In this document: piece by piece, positions 16,149 to 24,925 of the stretch | Layout of the letters: the number at the start of each line of letters is the position of its first letter | Numbering within the stretch: the stretch's first letter is position 1 | Assembly: GCF_010104355.1 (NCBI RefSeq) | Contig: NZ_CP044972.1 | Location: forward strand, 62,001 to 126,000 | Direction of reading: 5' to 3' | Source of the DNA: Hydrogenophaga sp. PBL-H3 | GTDB lineage: Bacteria; Pseudomonadota; Gammaproteobacteria; Burkholderiales; Burkholderiaceae_C | Length of the DNA: 64,000 nt | Position numbers and translations under genes: made by a program | Notes under the pieces: model-generated | Told to the model about the DNA's origin: nothing | Seen by the model: the letters and a program-made list of their open reading frames with translations, nothing else | The model's database searches: none

Positions 16149-18725
16149 TCAGGCAGCGGGGACGGGGTCGCAACGCTCGCGCAGGTAGCCCAGCGCGGCC
16201 TCCACCTGATCGATCAGCACCAGGCACAGGTCACCGGGTTGCAGACGCTCCAGTGCGGTGTCGATGGCCACGAACTCGCCCTGGATGGTGTCGATGCGGC
16301 GGGTGCGCGTGGCGCCTTCGAGCCCCTGGCGCAGCAGCCCCGTGACCTCGCCTTCGGTGCGGCCGCGCTGGCAGGCGTCTTCGTACAGGATGACCTCATC
16401 AAAGGCCGCGCCCAGGATCCGCGTCTGCTCGCGGATGTCCTCGTCGCGCCGGTCGCCCGCGCCACTGATGACCACCAGGCGGCGCTGGGCCGGCATGGCC
16501 TCGGCGGCCGAGACCAGTGCGCGCATCGCGTCCGGGTTGTGGCCGTAGTCGGCGATCACGGTGGCGCCGCGCAGGCTCATGAGGTTGAAGCGTCCGGGCA
16601 CGCTGCCGGCGTCGCTCTGGAACGTGGCCAGGCCCTTGCGGATGCGGGCCCACGGAATGCCCAGGCCCCAGGCCGCGGCCAGCGCCGCCATGGCGTTTTC
16701 CACCTGGAAGCCGATGCGCCCGTTCATGGTCATGGGGATATCGGCCAGCGCCACCTCGTGGCGTCGTTCGCCCTGGCAGGCAATGATGTACGCGCCGTCC
16801 ACCCAGACAGCGCGGCGTCCTTGCGCGCGGTGCGTGGCCAGCACCGGGTGGTTGCCGTCGCTCGCGAAAAAGATCACCTTGCCGGTGCAGACCTCGGCCA
16901 TGCGCACGCAGTGCGGATCGGCCGCATTGAGCACGCCGTAACCGGTAGGCGCCACGTTCTGGATGACCACGCGCTTGAGCACGGCAATGTCTTCCACCGT
17001 GGTGATGTAGTTCAGGCCCAGGTGGTCGCCCGAGCCGATGTTGGTGACCACGGCCACCTGGCAGCGGTCGAAGCCCAGGCCTTCGCGCAGCACGCCGCCG
17101 CGAGCGGTCTCGAACACCGCCGCGTCGACCTCGGGGTGCATGAGCACGTTGCGCGCGCTGCGCGGCCCGGCGCAGTCGCCGCTGTCGGTCTGGCGTCCGT
17201 TCACGTACACGCCGTCGGTGTTGGTCATGCCCACGCGCAGGCCCTGGGTGTGCAGCAGGTGCGCGATCAGGCGCGCGGTGGTGGTCTTGCCGTTGGTGCC
17301 GGTGACGGCCACCACCGGAATGCGGCCGTTCTGGCTGGGCGGAAAGAGGTGGTCGACGATGGCCTCGCCCACGGCGCGGCCCTTGCCGTACGAGGGGCTC
17401 AGGTGCATGCGCAGGCCGGGCGCGGCGTTCACCTCCACGACGCCACCGCTCTGGACTTCCAGCGGTGTGAGCACGGTCTCGCACACCACGTCCACGCCAC
17501 ACACGTCCAGCCCCACCATGCGGGCGGCGGCCACGGCGCGCGCGGCCACCTCGGGGTGCACGTCGTCGGTCACGTCCGTGGCGGTACCACCGGTGGAGAG
17601 ATTGGCGTTGTTGCGCAGCACCACGCGCTCGCCCCTGGCCGGCACGGTATCGGGCGTGTGGCCCTGGATCTGCAGGCGTGCCAGGGCGATGTCGTCGATG
17701 CGCATGCGCGTGAGCGAGGTGGCGTGGCCGTCGCCGCGCTGGGGGTCGGCGTTGACCACCTCCACCAGCTGGGCGACGGTGTGTACGCCGTCGCCAGTGA
17801 CCTGCGGCGGGTCGCGCCGCGCCGCGGCCACCAGCCGGTCACCCACCACGAGCAGGCGGTAGTCGCTGCCGGGCAGGTACTTCTCCACCATGGGTTGGCC
17901 GTACTCCACAGCCGCGCGGTAGGCCAGCTCCAGGTGTTCGCGCGAAATGATGTTCACCGTCACGCCCTTGCCCTGGTTGCCGTCGCGCGGCTTCACCACC
18001 ACCGGCAGGCCGATGTCCTGCGCCACGACCCAGGCTTCGTCGGCGCTGTCCACCGGACGGCCCAGCGGCACCGGCACGCCGGCGGCGCGCAGCAGGTTCT
18101 TGGTGAGGTCCTTGTCCTGGGCGATGCTTTCCGACACCGCGCTGGTGCTGTCGACTTCGGCAGCCCAGATGCGGCGCTGGCGCGCACCCCAGCCAAACTG
18201 CACCAGCGAGCCCTGCGTGAGGCGGCGAAACGGGATGCCGCGGGCCACCGCCGCGTTGACGATGGAGCCGGTGGACGGACCCAGGCGCACGTCTTCATCG
18301 ATCTCGCGCAGGCGGGCAATCACCGCCTCCACGTCAAAGGCCACATCGGCCTGGCCGCGCACCACCGCAATGAGCTGCTCGGCGGCCTTGAGGGCTTCGC
18401 GCCCCACAGGCTCCTCGGTGTACTCCACCACCACCTGGTAGGTCCCGGGCACCACGGTTTCGGTGCAGCGCGAAAAGCTCACCGGGCAGCCGGCCTGCGC
18501 CTGCAAGCCCAAGGTCACCAGCTTGAGCACATTGGCCAACGAGAGGTCGCTGGCCGGGCGCGGCCAGCTGTCGAGCTGCGGGAAGCGCTCGCGCAGCGCG
18601 GCCTCGAAGCCGGGCAACGAGGTCAGGGAGCGCTCGTCGGGCAGGCAATGCACGATGGCTTCGATGGCGGTCTGGCGGGTCCAGAGGTTGGGACCACGCA
18701 AGGCACGGATGCGGGAAATGTCCAT
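16149..18725 (-). CDS. cphA: Cyanophycin synthetase CphA
   Basis: Builds cyanophycin (multi-L-arginyl-poly-L-aspartate) by alternate ATP-dependent addition of Asp to the backbone and Arg to side chains. The 858 residues comprise an N-terminal domain (1 to about 160), an ATP-grasp domain (about 200-460, VVVKPRDGNQGKGVTVNI and VVEVNAAPGLRMHL) and a Mur-ligase-like domain with intact P-loop VTGTNGKTTTARL at 474-486. The start MDISRIRALRGPNLWTR is the family N-terminus; a 24-residue upstream extension is rejected. It lies 49 bases after the paralogous gene at 18775 and is probably co-transcribed with it. No cyanophycinase is visible in this window. Confidence 0.95.
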   Translation of the reverse strand: MDISRIRALRGPNLWTRQTAIEAIVHCLPDERSLTSLPGFEAALRERFPQLDSWPRPASDLSLANVLKLVTLGLQAQAGCPVSFSRCTETVVPGTYQVVVEYTEEPVGREALKAAEQLIAVVRGQADVAFDVEAVIARLREIDEDVRLGPSTGSIVNAAVARGIPFRRLTQGSLVQFGWGARQRRIWAAEVDSTSAVSESIAQDKDLTKNLLRAAGVPVPLGRPVDSADEAWVVAQDIGLPVVVKPRDGNQGKGVTVNIISREHLELAYRAAVEYGQPMVEKYLPGSDYRLLVVGDRLVAAARRDPPQVTGDGVHTVAQLVEVVNADPQRGDGHATSLTRMRIDDIALARLQIQGHTPDTVPARGERVVLRNNANLSTGGTATDVTDDVHPEVAARAVAAARMVGLDVCGVDVVCETVLTPLEVQSGGVVEVNAAPGLRMHLSPSYGKGRAVGEAIVDHLFPPSQNGRIPVVAVTGTNGKTTTARLIAHLLHTQGLRVGMTNTDGVYVNGRQTDSGDCAGPRSARNVLMHPEVDAAVFETARGGVLREGLGFDRCQVAVVTNIGSGDHLGLNYITTVEDIAVLKRVVIQNVAPTGYGVLNAADPHCVRMAEVCTGKVIFFASDGNHPVLATHRAQGRRAVWVDGAYIIACQGERRHEVALADIPMTMNGRIGFQVENAMAALAAAWGLGIPWARIRKGLATFQSDAGSVPGRFNLMSLRGATVIADYGHNPDAMRALVSAAEAMPAQRRLVVISGAGDRRDEDIREQTRILGAAFDEVILYEDACQRGRTEGEVTGLLRQGLEGATRTRRIDTIQGEFVAIDTALERLQPGDLCLVLIDQVEAALGYLRERCDPVPAA

Positions 18726-18774
18726 GGGGAAGGGCGGAATTCGGTTGGAGATCGGTCGGGCAGCGGCGGGTGGC

Positions 18775-20925
18775 TCAGGTGCGTGGCAGGGTGTCAAAAC
18801 GCTGCAGGCCGGCGGCCACCAGCGCCGGGCTCATGCCCGCGGCCCAGGCCGCTGCAGCGGCACCACACAGGATGTGGGCCGTCGCGGGATCGGCGATCCC
18901 GGCCAGCGGCGCGCGGGCAATCACCGCGTCGTTGTCGATGAGGCACACCGCCTCGCCTTGCCAGCGCACCGTGCGCGGCATGGTCACGCCGGCCGGCACG
19001 GGCCCGGCGCCGTACCCCAGGCAGCCGCCGTCGCAATGCGCGGCCAGCTCGACCACGCCAGGCTCGTCCAGGTTGAGCACGCAGGCTCCCTGCTCCAGCA
19101 CCACATCGATCTGGGTGCGCAGCACGCGCGGCATGCCCGAGGCATCAAAGATGTCGTGGCGCGCCAGGCCTTCCCAGCCGCCGAGGTCGGTGACCACGCC
19201 CACCAGGCAGCGGTCGTAGGGCAGGCCGTGGTCGAGGATGAGCGAGGGCGTGGTCTCGACCGCCAGGCCCTGGATCTCCCGGTTCATGAGAAGGCGCTGG
19301 CACTGCTCCCAGTAGTCGGCACCGGCGCGCTCGATGCGCCGGCGCCCGATGTGGATGCCTTCGCTTGACGCGAGACCGGCCGGTGCACCGGCCAGGTCGA
19401 GCAGGAAGGCCGCGGCCCGGGCCAGCAAGGCGGTGCCCCGGGTGCCACTGACGCCGATGAGGGGAACGCGCCCGGCCATGGGCGTGGCGGGGTCGAACAA
19501 CTGGGCCACGATGGCCTCACCCACCGGGCGGGGCTGGCCGATGGCCGGGCGCAGGTGCATGAGCAGCCCGGGGCCGGCGTTGACCTCCACGATGGCGCCA
19601 CCCACTTCGTGCAGCGGGCGGCCAATGTCCTGCGTGACCATGTCGATGCCCGCAATGTCCAGCCCCACGGCGCGCGCCGCGAGACTCGCCATGTAGGCCA
19701 CCTCGGGGTGGACCTCGTCGGTGCAGTCGTAGGCCATGTTGCCGTTGCGCTGCACCAGCACGCGCTGGCCGGCGGCGGGCACGGCATCGGCCCCCAGGCC
19801 CTGGCGTTCCAGCAACAGGGTCATGGCCGGTTCACGCTCCAGCCGGATCGTCTCCAGCGGAAATTCTTCGGCCTCGCCACGGCGCGGGTCGCTGTTGAGC
19901 TGCAGGTCGATGAGGGTCTTCACGTCGGTCACACCGTCGCCCGTGACCCACAGGCTCTCGCCCCGGTTGGCCGCCACCACGCGACCGCCCACCACCAGCA
20001 CGCGGTGCTCGTTGCCCAGGATGTAGCGCTCGACGATGACGTCGCTGCCCTCGGCGTCGGCGATGCTGAAGGCGCGCTCGATGTCGGCCTGCTCGCTGAG
20101 TTCGAGCGAAACGCCACGCCCGTGGTTGGCGTCGCTGGGCTTGACCACCACCGGCAGCCCGATGTCCTGCGCCACCTCCCAGGCCTCGGCGGCATTGGCC
20201 ACGATGTGGCCCTCGGGCACCGGCACGCCGCAGCTCAGCAGCAGCGACTTGGTGAGGTCCTTGTCGCAGGCGATGTTCTCGGCGATCGCGCTGGTGAGCT
20301 CGGTCTCGGCTGTCCAGATGCGGCGCTGGCGCGCGCCCTGGCCGAGTTGCACCAGGTTGCCATCGGTCAGGCGCAGGTGCGGGATACCGCGCTCGGTGGC
20401 CGCGCTCACGATGGCCGCCGTGGAGGGGCCGAGCCAGGTCGCATCGACCACGTCGTGCAGGGCCTTCACGGCGGCGGTCACGTCAAAAGGCTCGTTGTTC
20501 ATGGCAGCCTGCAGCAGCGCATGGCCGTGGCTCAGGGCCGCCTCGGCGCTGGCGCGGTTGCGCGCGCGAAACACCATGCGGTAGACGCCCGGTTGGCTGG
20601 TGCTGCGCGTCTGGCCGAAACCGGTGGGCATGCCGGCGAGGTTGAGCAACTCGATCACGCAGTGCTCGAGCACATGGCCGGCCCAGGTGCCCTCGCGCAG
20701 CCGCTGCAGAAAACCACCGGGCTCGCCCACGCCGCAGTGGTGGGAAGCCAGACCCGGCAACAGGGCCAGCAGCCGGTCGGTCAGGCCATCGATGGTGTGG
20801 GAGGGGTGCTGCTCCAGCTCACCCAGATCCAGCCAGACCTCCATCGCGGAGCGGTAGGTCCAGACGTTGGGGCCCCCCAGAAAACGATGGCGGAGCACGG
20901 TCAGCGCGAAACGGTTTGAATCCAT
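18775..20925 (-). CDS. Cyanophycin synthetase-like paralogue with degenerate Mur domain (CphA'/CphA2 type)
   Basis: 716 residues, aligned with CphA over the N-terminal and ATP-grasp regions (VVVKPSDANHGRGVSLEL, IVEVNAGPGLLMHL). The Mur-ligase P-loop is replaced by GVSGTRGTALLA at 491-502: the lysine and threonine that bind ATP are missing, and the C-terminus is about 140 residues shorter. In cyanobacterial CphA2 a similarly reduced enzyme recondenses beta-Asp-Arg dipeptides with one active site. The same could hold here, or it could be a helper of CphA. It is the first gene of the minus-strand pair; the start MDSNRFAL at 20925 is preferred to a 44-residue extension. Confidence 0.88.
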   Translation of the reverse strand: MDSNRFALTVLRHRFLGGPNVWTYRSAMEVWLDLGELEQHPSHTIDGLTDRLLALLPGLASHHCGVGEPGGFLQRLREGTWAGHVLEHCVIELLNLAGMPTGFGQTRSTSQPGVYRMVFRARNRASAEAALSHGHALLQAAMNNEPFDVTAAVKALHDVVDATWLGPSTAAIVSAATERGIPHLRLTDGNLVQLGQGARQRRIWTAETELTSAIAENIACDKDLTKSLLLSCGVPVPEGHIVANAAEAWEVAQDIGLPVVVKPSDANHGRGVSLELSEQADIERAFSIADAEGSDVIVERYILGNEHRVLVVGGRVVAANRGESLWVTGDGVTDVKTLIDLQLNSDPRRGEAEEFPLETIRLEREPAMTLLLERQGLGADAVPAAGQRVLVQRNGNMAYDCTDEVHPEVAYMASLAARAVGLDIAGIDMVTQDIGRPLHEVGGAIVEVNAGPGLLMHLRPAIGQPRPVGEAIVAQLFDPATPMAGRVPLIGVSGTRGTALLARAAAFLLDLAGAPAGLASSEGIHIGRRRIERAGADYWEQCQRLLMNREIQGLAVETTPSLILDHGLPYDRCLVGVVTDLGGWEGLARHDIFDASGMPRVLRTQIDVVLEQGACVLNLDEPGVVELAAHCDGGCLGYGAGPVPAGVTMPRTVRWQGEAVCLIDNDAVIARAPLAGIADPATAHILCGAAAAAWAAGMSPALVAAGLQRFDTLPRT

Positions 20926-20946
20926 AAAACCTGGGATTGAACGCAC

Positions 20947-20970
20947 AAAAGCCGGGCAGTGGGCCCGGCT
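20947..20970 (-). promoter_or_regulatory. Leader hairpin with short U-tract ahead of the cyanophycin genes
   Basis: On the minus strand AGCCGGGC pairs perfectly with GCCCGGCT across a 5-base loop, followed by TTTT and then, 22 bases on, the ATG of the CphA2-like gene. The shape is that of a weak intrinsic terminator or an attenuator in the leader. It would lie in the 5' UTR if transcription starts in the 21 kb divergent gap. The start site is not known. Confidence 0.5.
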
Positions 20971-21136
20971 GTCAACGGAGGGCGCACGCCTGCGGCGCCG
21001 CCCGGTGCGGGAGCTGCAAACACCCGACACCCGCATTCTGCGCTGTCCCGGGGGCACACGGCTGAGCCGGGCACGACAAATTGTGGCTCTATGTCACACC
21101 AGCAACGCTGGCGACTTGGCGCACAATTTCCGGTTC

Positions 21137-23434
21137 ATGCAAACCACCTCAGCGAACACCCGTCCCGCCGCCAGCGGCCCCGCCCCGGCGGACACCCCCC
21201 CACAGGACGTGCTGGCCCGCATGACCCTCGACCTGGACGAGCAGGGGCATTTCGCCAGCGGCGAGCTGCTGCTCACGCCGAACGAACTGTTGCAGGTGCC
21301 GGCCCAGGGCGGCAGCAAAGCCTGGCCTCTGGACAGCACGCTGCGTCTGCAGCACACCGACCTGGCCGGCGTGGCCACGCTGGACCTGCTGGACGGCAGT
21401 GGCCTGCGCACACGCTGGCGCTTCACCCTGGCGCAGAACCCGGCCGCGCTGCGGCTCGTGCGCCAGTTCGACCAGGCCATCGCCCGCCTGCAGAGTGGCG
21501 CGGCACCCGTCCCCGAAGCGAGCCAGCGCTGCCCGTCGTGCCAGTCGCCCTTGAGCCCCGACAGCGAGGAGTGCGAGGTCTGCGCGCGACAACTGGCCGA
21601 GATCCCGTCGACCTGGGTGCTGCTGCGGCTGTGGCGCTTTGCGCGGCCCTACCGCTGGCAGCTGCTGGCGGGCTTCCTGCTCACGCTGGCGTCCACCGCC
21701 GCCACGCTGGTGCCACCCTACCTGACCATCCCGCTCATGGACGACGTGCTGATCCCGTTCCAGAACGGCCAGAAGATCGACACCGGCTATGTGGCCCTGC
21801 TGTTGTCGGGCCTGCTGGGCGCGGGCCTGGTGGCCTGGGGGCTGGGCTGGGCGCGCACCTGGCTGCTGGCCCTGGTGTCCGAGCGCATCGCCGCCGATCT
21901 GCGCACCAGCGCGTTCGACCACCTGCTGGGCCTCTCGCTCGATTACTTCGGCGCCAAGCGCACCGGCGACCTCATCGCCCGCATCGGCTCCGAGACCGAC
22001 CGGCTCTCGGTGTTTCTCTCGCTGCACGCGCTCGATTTCGCCACCGACGTGCTGATGCTGCTCATGACCTCGGCCATCCTGTTCTCCATCAACCCCTGGC
22101 TGGCGCTGGTCACGCTGCTGCCGCTGCCGTTCATTGCCTGGATGATCCACCGCGTGCGCGACCGCCTGCGCACCGGTTTCGAGAAGATCGACCGCGTGTG
22201 GGGCGACGTGACCAACGTGCTCGCCGACACCATCCCGGGCATCCGGGTCGTCAAGGCGTTTGCGCAGGAACGGCGCGAGTCCGGTCGTTTTCACGAGGCC
22301 AACGCGCAGAACCTCGCGGTCAACGACCGCATCAACAAGACCTGGAGCCTGTTCACGCCCACCGTCACGCTGCTCACCGACGTGGGCCTGCTGGTGGTCT
22401 GGGCGTTCGGCATCTGGCAGATCGCCAAGGGCGACATCACGGTCGGTGTGCTCACCGCGTTCATTGCCTACATCGGCCGCTTCTACGGCCGTCTCGACTC
22501 CATGAGCCGCATCGTCTCGGTGACGCAGAAGGCCGCCGCCGGCGCCAAGCGCATCTTCGACATCCTGGACCACGTGTCCAACGTGCCCGAGCCGGCCGAG
22601 CCGGTGCAGGACGTGCCGGTGCGCGGCGGCCTGAGCATCCACGGCATCGCGTTCCGCTACGGCAACCGCTCCGTGATCCGAGACCTGAACCTGGACATCC
22701 GCCCGGGCGAGATGATCGGGCTGGTCGGGCACAGCGGGTCGGGCAAGAGCACGCTGGTCAACCTGATCTGCCGCTTCTACGACGTGACCGAAGGCCGCAT
22801 CGAGCTCGACGGCACCGACATCCGGCGCTACCGGGTGGCCGACTACCGCCGCCACATCGGCCTGGTGTTGCAGGAGCCTTTTCTGTTCTTCGGTACCGTG
22901 GCCGACAACATCGCCTACGGCAAACCCGGCGCCACGCGCGAGGAGATCGTGGCCGCCGCGCGCGCGGCCCACGCGCACGACTTCATCTTGCGGCTGGCGC
23001 ACGGCTACGACTCGCTGGTGGGCGAGCGCGGCCAGGGCCTCTCGGGCGGTGAGCGCCAGCGCATCAGCATCGCGCGGGCGCTGCTGATCGACCCGCGCAT
23101 CCTGATCCTGGACGAAGCCACTTCGGCGGTGGACACCGAGACCGAGAAGGAAATCCAGAAGGCGCTGGACAACCTGGTGCAGGGCCGCACGACGATTGCC
23201 ATCGCACACCGCCTGTCCACGCTGCGCAAGGCCGACCGGCTGGTGGTGATGGACCGCGGCGAGGTGGTGGAGGTGGGCCCGCACGACGAGCTGATGGCGC
23301 GCCAGGGCCACTACTGGCGCCTGCACGAAGCCCAGGCCCGCCAGGCCGCCGCCGAAGACCCCGACCACATCGACAACGCCCTGGCCCACCGCCTGCCGCA
23401 GCCCTCGGCCCACACCGGCACCCTCCCGCCATGA
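21137..23434 (+). CDS. Cyanophycin-associated ABC transporter (fused permease-ATPase) with zinc ribbon
   Basis: A 765-residue half-transporter of exporter type. Residues 1-125 are a soluble region unlike standard ABC exporters, followed by a CPSC/CEVC zinc-ribbon-like cluster at 132-149. Six helices span about 165-460. The ATPase has Walker [10 protein letters not shown] at 531-539, signature LSGGE at 635-639, Walker B ILILDE at 655-660 and switch His691. It is divergent from the cphA pair and overlaps the DUF1854 gene in an ATGA. I know this type as a cyanophycin-metabolism-associated ABC transporter. Its cargo is unknown. Confidence 0.87.
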   Translation: MQTTSANTRPAASGPAPADTPPQDVLARMTLDLDEQGHFASGELLLTPNELLQVPAQGGSKAWPLDSTLRLQHTDLAGVATLDLLDGSGLRTRWRFTLAQNPAALRLVRQFDQAIARLQSGAAPVPEASQRCPSCQSPLSPDSEECEVCARQLAEIPSTWVLLRLWRFARPYRWQLLAGFLLTLASTAATLVPPYLTIPLMDDVLIPFQNGQKIDTGYVALLLSGLLGAGLVAWGLGWARTWLLALVSERIAADLRTSAFDHLLGLSLDYFGAKRTGDLIARIGSETDRLSVFLSLHALDFATDVLMLLMTSAILFSINPWLALVTLLPLPFIAWMIHRVRDRLRTGFEKIDRVWGDVTNVLADTIPGIRVVKAFAQERRESGRFHEANAQNLAVNDRINKTWSLFTPTVTLLTDVGLLVVWAFGIWQIAKGDITVGVLTAFIAYIGRFYGRLDSMSRIVSVTQKAAAGAKRIFDILDHVSNVPEPAEPVQDVPVRGGLSIHGIAFRYGNRSVIRDLNLDIRPGEMIGLVGHSGSGKSTLVNLICRFYDVTEGRIELDGTDIRRYRVADYRRHIGLVLQEPFLFFGTVADNIAYGKPGATREEIVAAARAAHAHDFILRLAHGYDSLVGERGQGLSGGERQRISIARALLIDPRILILDEATSAVDTETEKEIQKALDNLVQGRTTIAIAHRLSTLRKADRLVVMDRGEVVEVGPHDELMARQGHYWRLHEAQARQAAAEDPDHIDNALAHRLPQPSAHTGTLPP

Positions 23435-23919
23435 ACACAACGAACAGCTCGATGGCCAACTTCGACCTGCACCGCGACACCCAGGGCCGCTGGGTGTGCC
23501 GCGTGGCCAGCGGTGAACCTCAGGTGGGCGTGCAGGTGGTGCGCTCTTTCCCGCTGAGCGCGCCCATGGAGTCCATCTCCATCGTCGGCCCCGACGGGCA
23601 CGAGGTGGTGTTCGTGGCCCGGCTCGATGCGCTCGACGAGCCGAGCCGGACCCTGCTCACGCAGGCGCTGGCCGAGCGGGAGTTCTCGCCGGTGGTGCTG
23701 CGCATCCGCGAGGTGAGCACCTTCGGCACACCCAGCACCTGGCAGGTCGACACCGACCGCGGCCCGACCGAGCTGGTACTCAAGGTGGAGGAGGACATCC
23801 GCCGCCTGCCGGGCCAGCGCCGCCTGCTGATCACCAGCGCGCACGGCGTGGTGTTCGACATCCCCGACCGCAACCAGCTGGACCGGGCTTCGCGCCGCTA
23901 CCTGGAGCGTTTCCTGTGA
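23431..23919 (+). CDS. Cyanophycin-associated DUF1854 protein
   Basis: 162 residues, soluble, no signal peptide or membrane helix. The sequence is mixed beta/alpha, with VVRSFPLSAPMESISIVGPD and a C-terminal FDIPDRNQLDRASRRYLERFL-like end that matches the DUF1854 pattern. Its ATG lies in the ABC-transporter stop (ATGA) and its own stop overlaps the next gene as GTGA, so all three are translationally coupled. The family regularly accompanies cphA. Biochemical role is unknown; a cytosolic partner of the transporter is a reasonable guess. Confidence 0.85.
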   Translation: MNTTNSSMANFDLHRDTQGRWVCRVASGEPQVGVQVVRSFPLSAPMESISIVGPDGHEVVFVARLDALDEPSRTLLTQALAEREFSPVVLRIREVSTFGTPSTWQVDTDRGPTELVLKVEEDIRRLPGQRRLLITSAHGVVFDIPDRNQLDRASRRYLERFL

Positions 23920-24641
23920 GCCGGCTCGACACCGAGCAAGAGCGCCTCTTTCCTGTCCCCACCGACGGCCACACAAGGGTGCTGGTGCTGGGCCTGGCCC
24001 GGCCCGCCGACTGGCCCGCGCTGCGCGCCGTCTGGCAAGGCGTGCAGGCCGACCTGGAACTGCCCGCCCCGGCCATCGCGGTCTCCGGCACCGACAGTTA
24101 CCAGCTGTGGTTCTCGCTGGCGCAAGCGGTGGCGCTGGCGCAGGCCCGGCACTTTCTGGAACAGCTGCGCTTGCGCTACCTGCCCGAGGTCGCGCCCTCG
24201 CGCATCGCCATGTGGCCTCAGGCCGACGCGTCGTCAGCGGGCCCGGTGCGCCCTGCGCCAGCGGTTCCCGCCCGCCAAGAGGCCACCGGCAACTGGTCGG
24301 CTTTTGTCAGCCCCGACCTGCCCGCGGTGTTCGGGGAAGACCCGTGGCTGGACATGGCACCCGGCCTGGACCAGCAAGCCGACCTGCTCTCGCGGCTGAA
24401 ACCCGTCTCGCCCGACGCCTGGGCCCACGCCCTGCAGCGCCTGACGCCGGCCGAGGTGCGCGCCGAAACGCCCACCAGCCAGGCTGTGCAAACAAGACTG
24501 CCCGGACCCACCGGCAGTGCGCCGATGCAGCCCAGGCAGTTCCTGCTCTCGGTGATGAACGACGCGGCAGCGCCGCTGGCGCTGCGCATCGAGGCTGCCA
24601 AGGCGCTGTTGCCTGTGGACAGCAACACGCGCGGCCACTGA
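23916..24641 (+). CDS. Unknown protein coupled to the cyanophycin-associated genes
   Basis: A 241-residue soluble protein that I do not recognise. The N-terminal half (about 1-100) looks like a compact alpha/beta domain (TRVLVLGLARPADWPALRAVW, YQLWFSLAQAVALAQARHFL). A Pro/Ala-rich linker follows at about 105-125, and the C-terminus ends with a helical segment PLALRIEAAKALLP. It starts with GTG inside the DUF1854 stop codon (GTGA), so the reading frame is well supported. Its place as third coupled gene argues for a role in cyanophycin metabolism. Confidence 0.7.
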   Translation: MSRLDTEQERLFPVPTDGHTRVLVLGLARPADWPALRAVWQGVQADLELPAPAIAVSGTDSYQLWFSLAQAVALAQARHFLEQLRLRYLPEVAPSRIAMWPQADASSAGPVRPAPAVPARQEATGNWSAFVSPDLPAVFGEDPWLDMAPGLDQQADLLSRLKPVSPDAWAHALQRLTPAEVRAETPTSQAVQTRLPGPTGSAPMQPRQFLLSVMNDAAAPLALRIEAAKALLPVDSNTRGH

Positions 24642-24646
24642 GGCAC

Positions 24647-24811
24647 TCAGCGCCGGCGCACGAGGTCGGCCACGATGGTCACGATGGCCATGACGATGAA
24701 GATGGCGAACAGCAGTTTGCCGATGCCCGCCGCACCGGCGGCCAGCCCCCCGAAGCCCAGCACGGCCGAGATCAGGGCGATGACAAAAAAGACGACGGCG
24801 TAGTGCAGCAT
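24647..24811 (-). CDS. DUF1328 small membrane protein (YtjA type)
   Basis: 54 residues with two hydrophobic helices (about 3-22 and 29-48) and the family pattern [20 protein letters not shown], ending in charged RRR. The start at 24811 is chosen because the preceding in-frame residues are unlike the family. Such proteins are common in envelope-stress groups next to BON and CsbD proteins; the molecular role is unknown. A GTTGTCCTACA motif lies about 95 bases upstream, also found ahead of the first BON gene. Confidence 0.85.
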   Translation of the reverse strand: MLHYAVVFFVIALISAVLGFGGLAAGAAGIGKLLFAIFIVMAIVTIVADLVRRR

Positions 24812-24905
24812 GACGGACTCCAGGTGGGGCGCAACGACGGCCGTTGCGATGCATTCCATGGTGGCAGGCCGGGTGCGGATTTGTGCAAGCCCACGCCCTG
24901 ACCGG

Positions 24906-24920
24906 CTGTAGGACAACACC
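24906..24920 (-). promoter_or_regulatory. Shared GTTGTCCTACA motif upstream of the DUF1328 gene
   Basis: On the minus strand the sequence reads GGTGTTGTCCTACAG, 95 bases upstream of the DUF1328 start. The same 11-mer GTTGTCCTACA occurs at 29431-29441, 106 bases upstream of the first BON gene. Equal placement suggests a common activator site; the factor is unknown. Confidence 0.4.
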
Positions 24921-24925
24921 GACGC

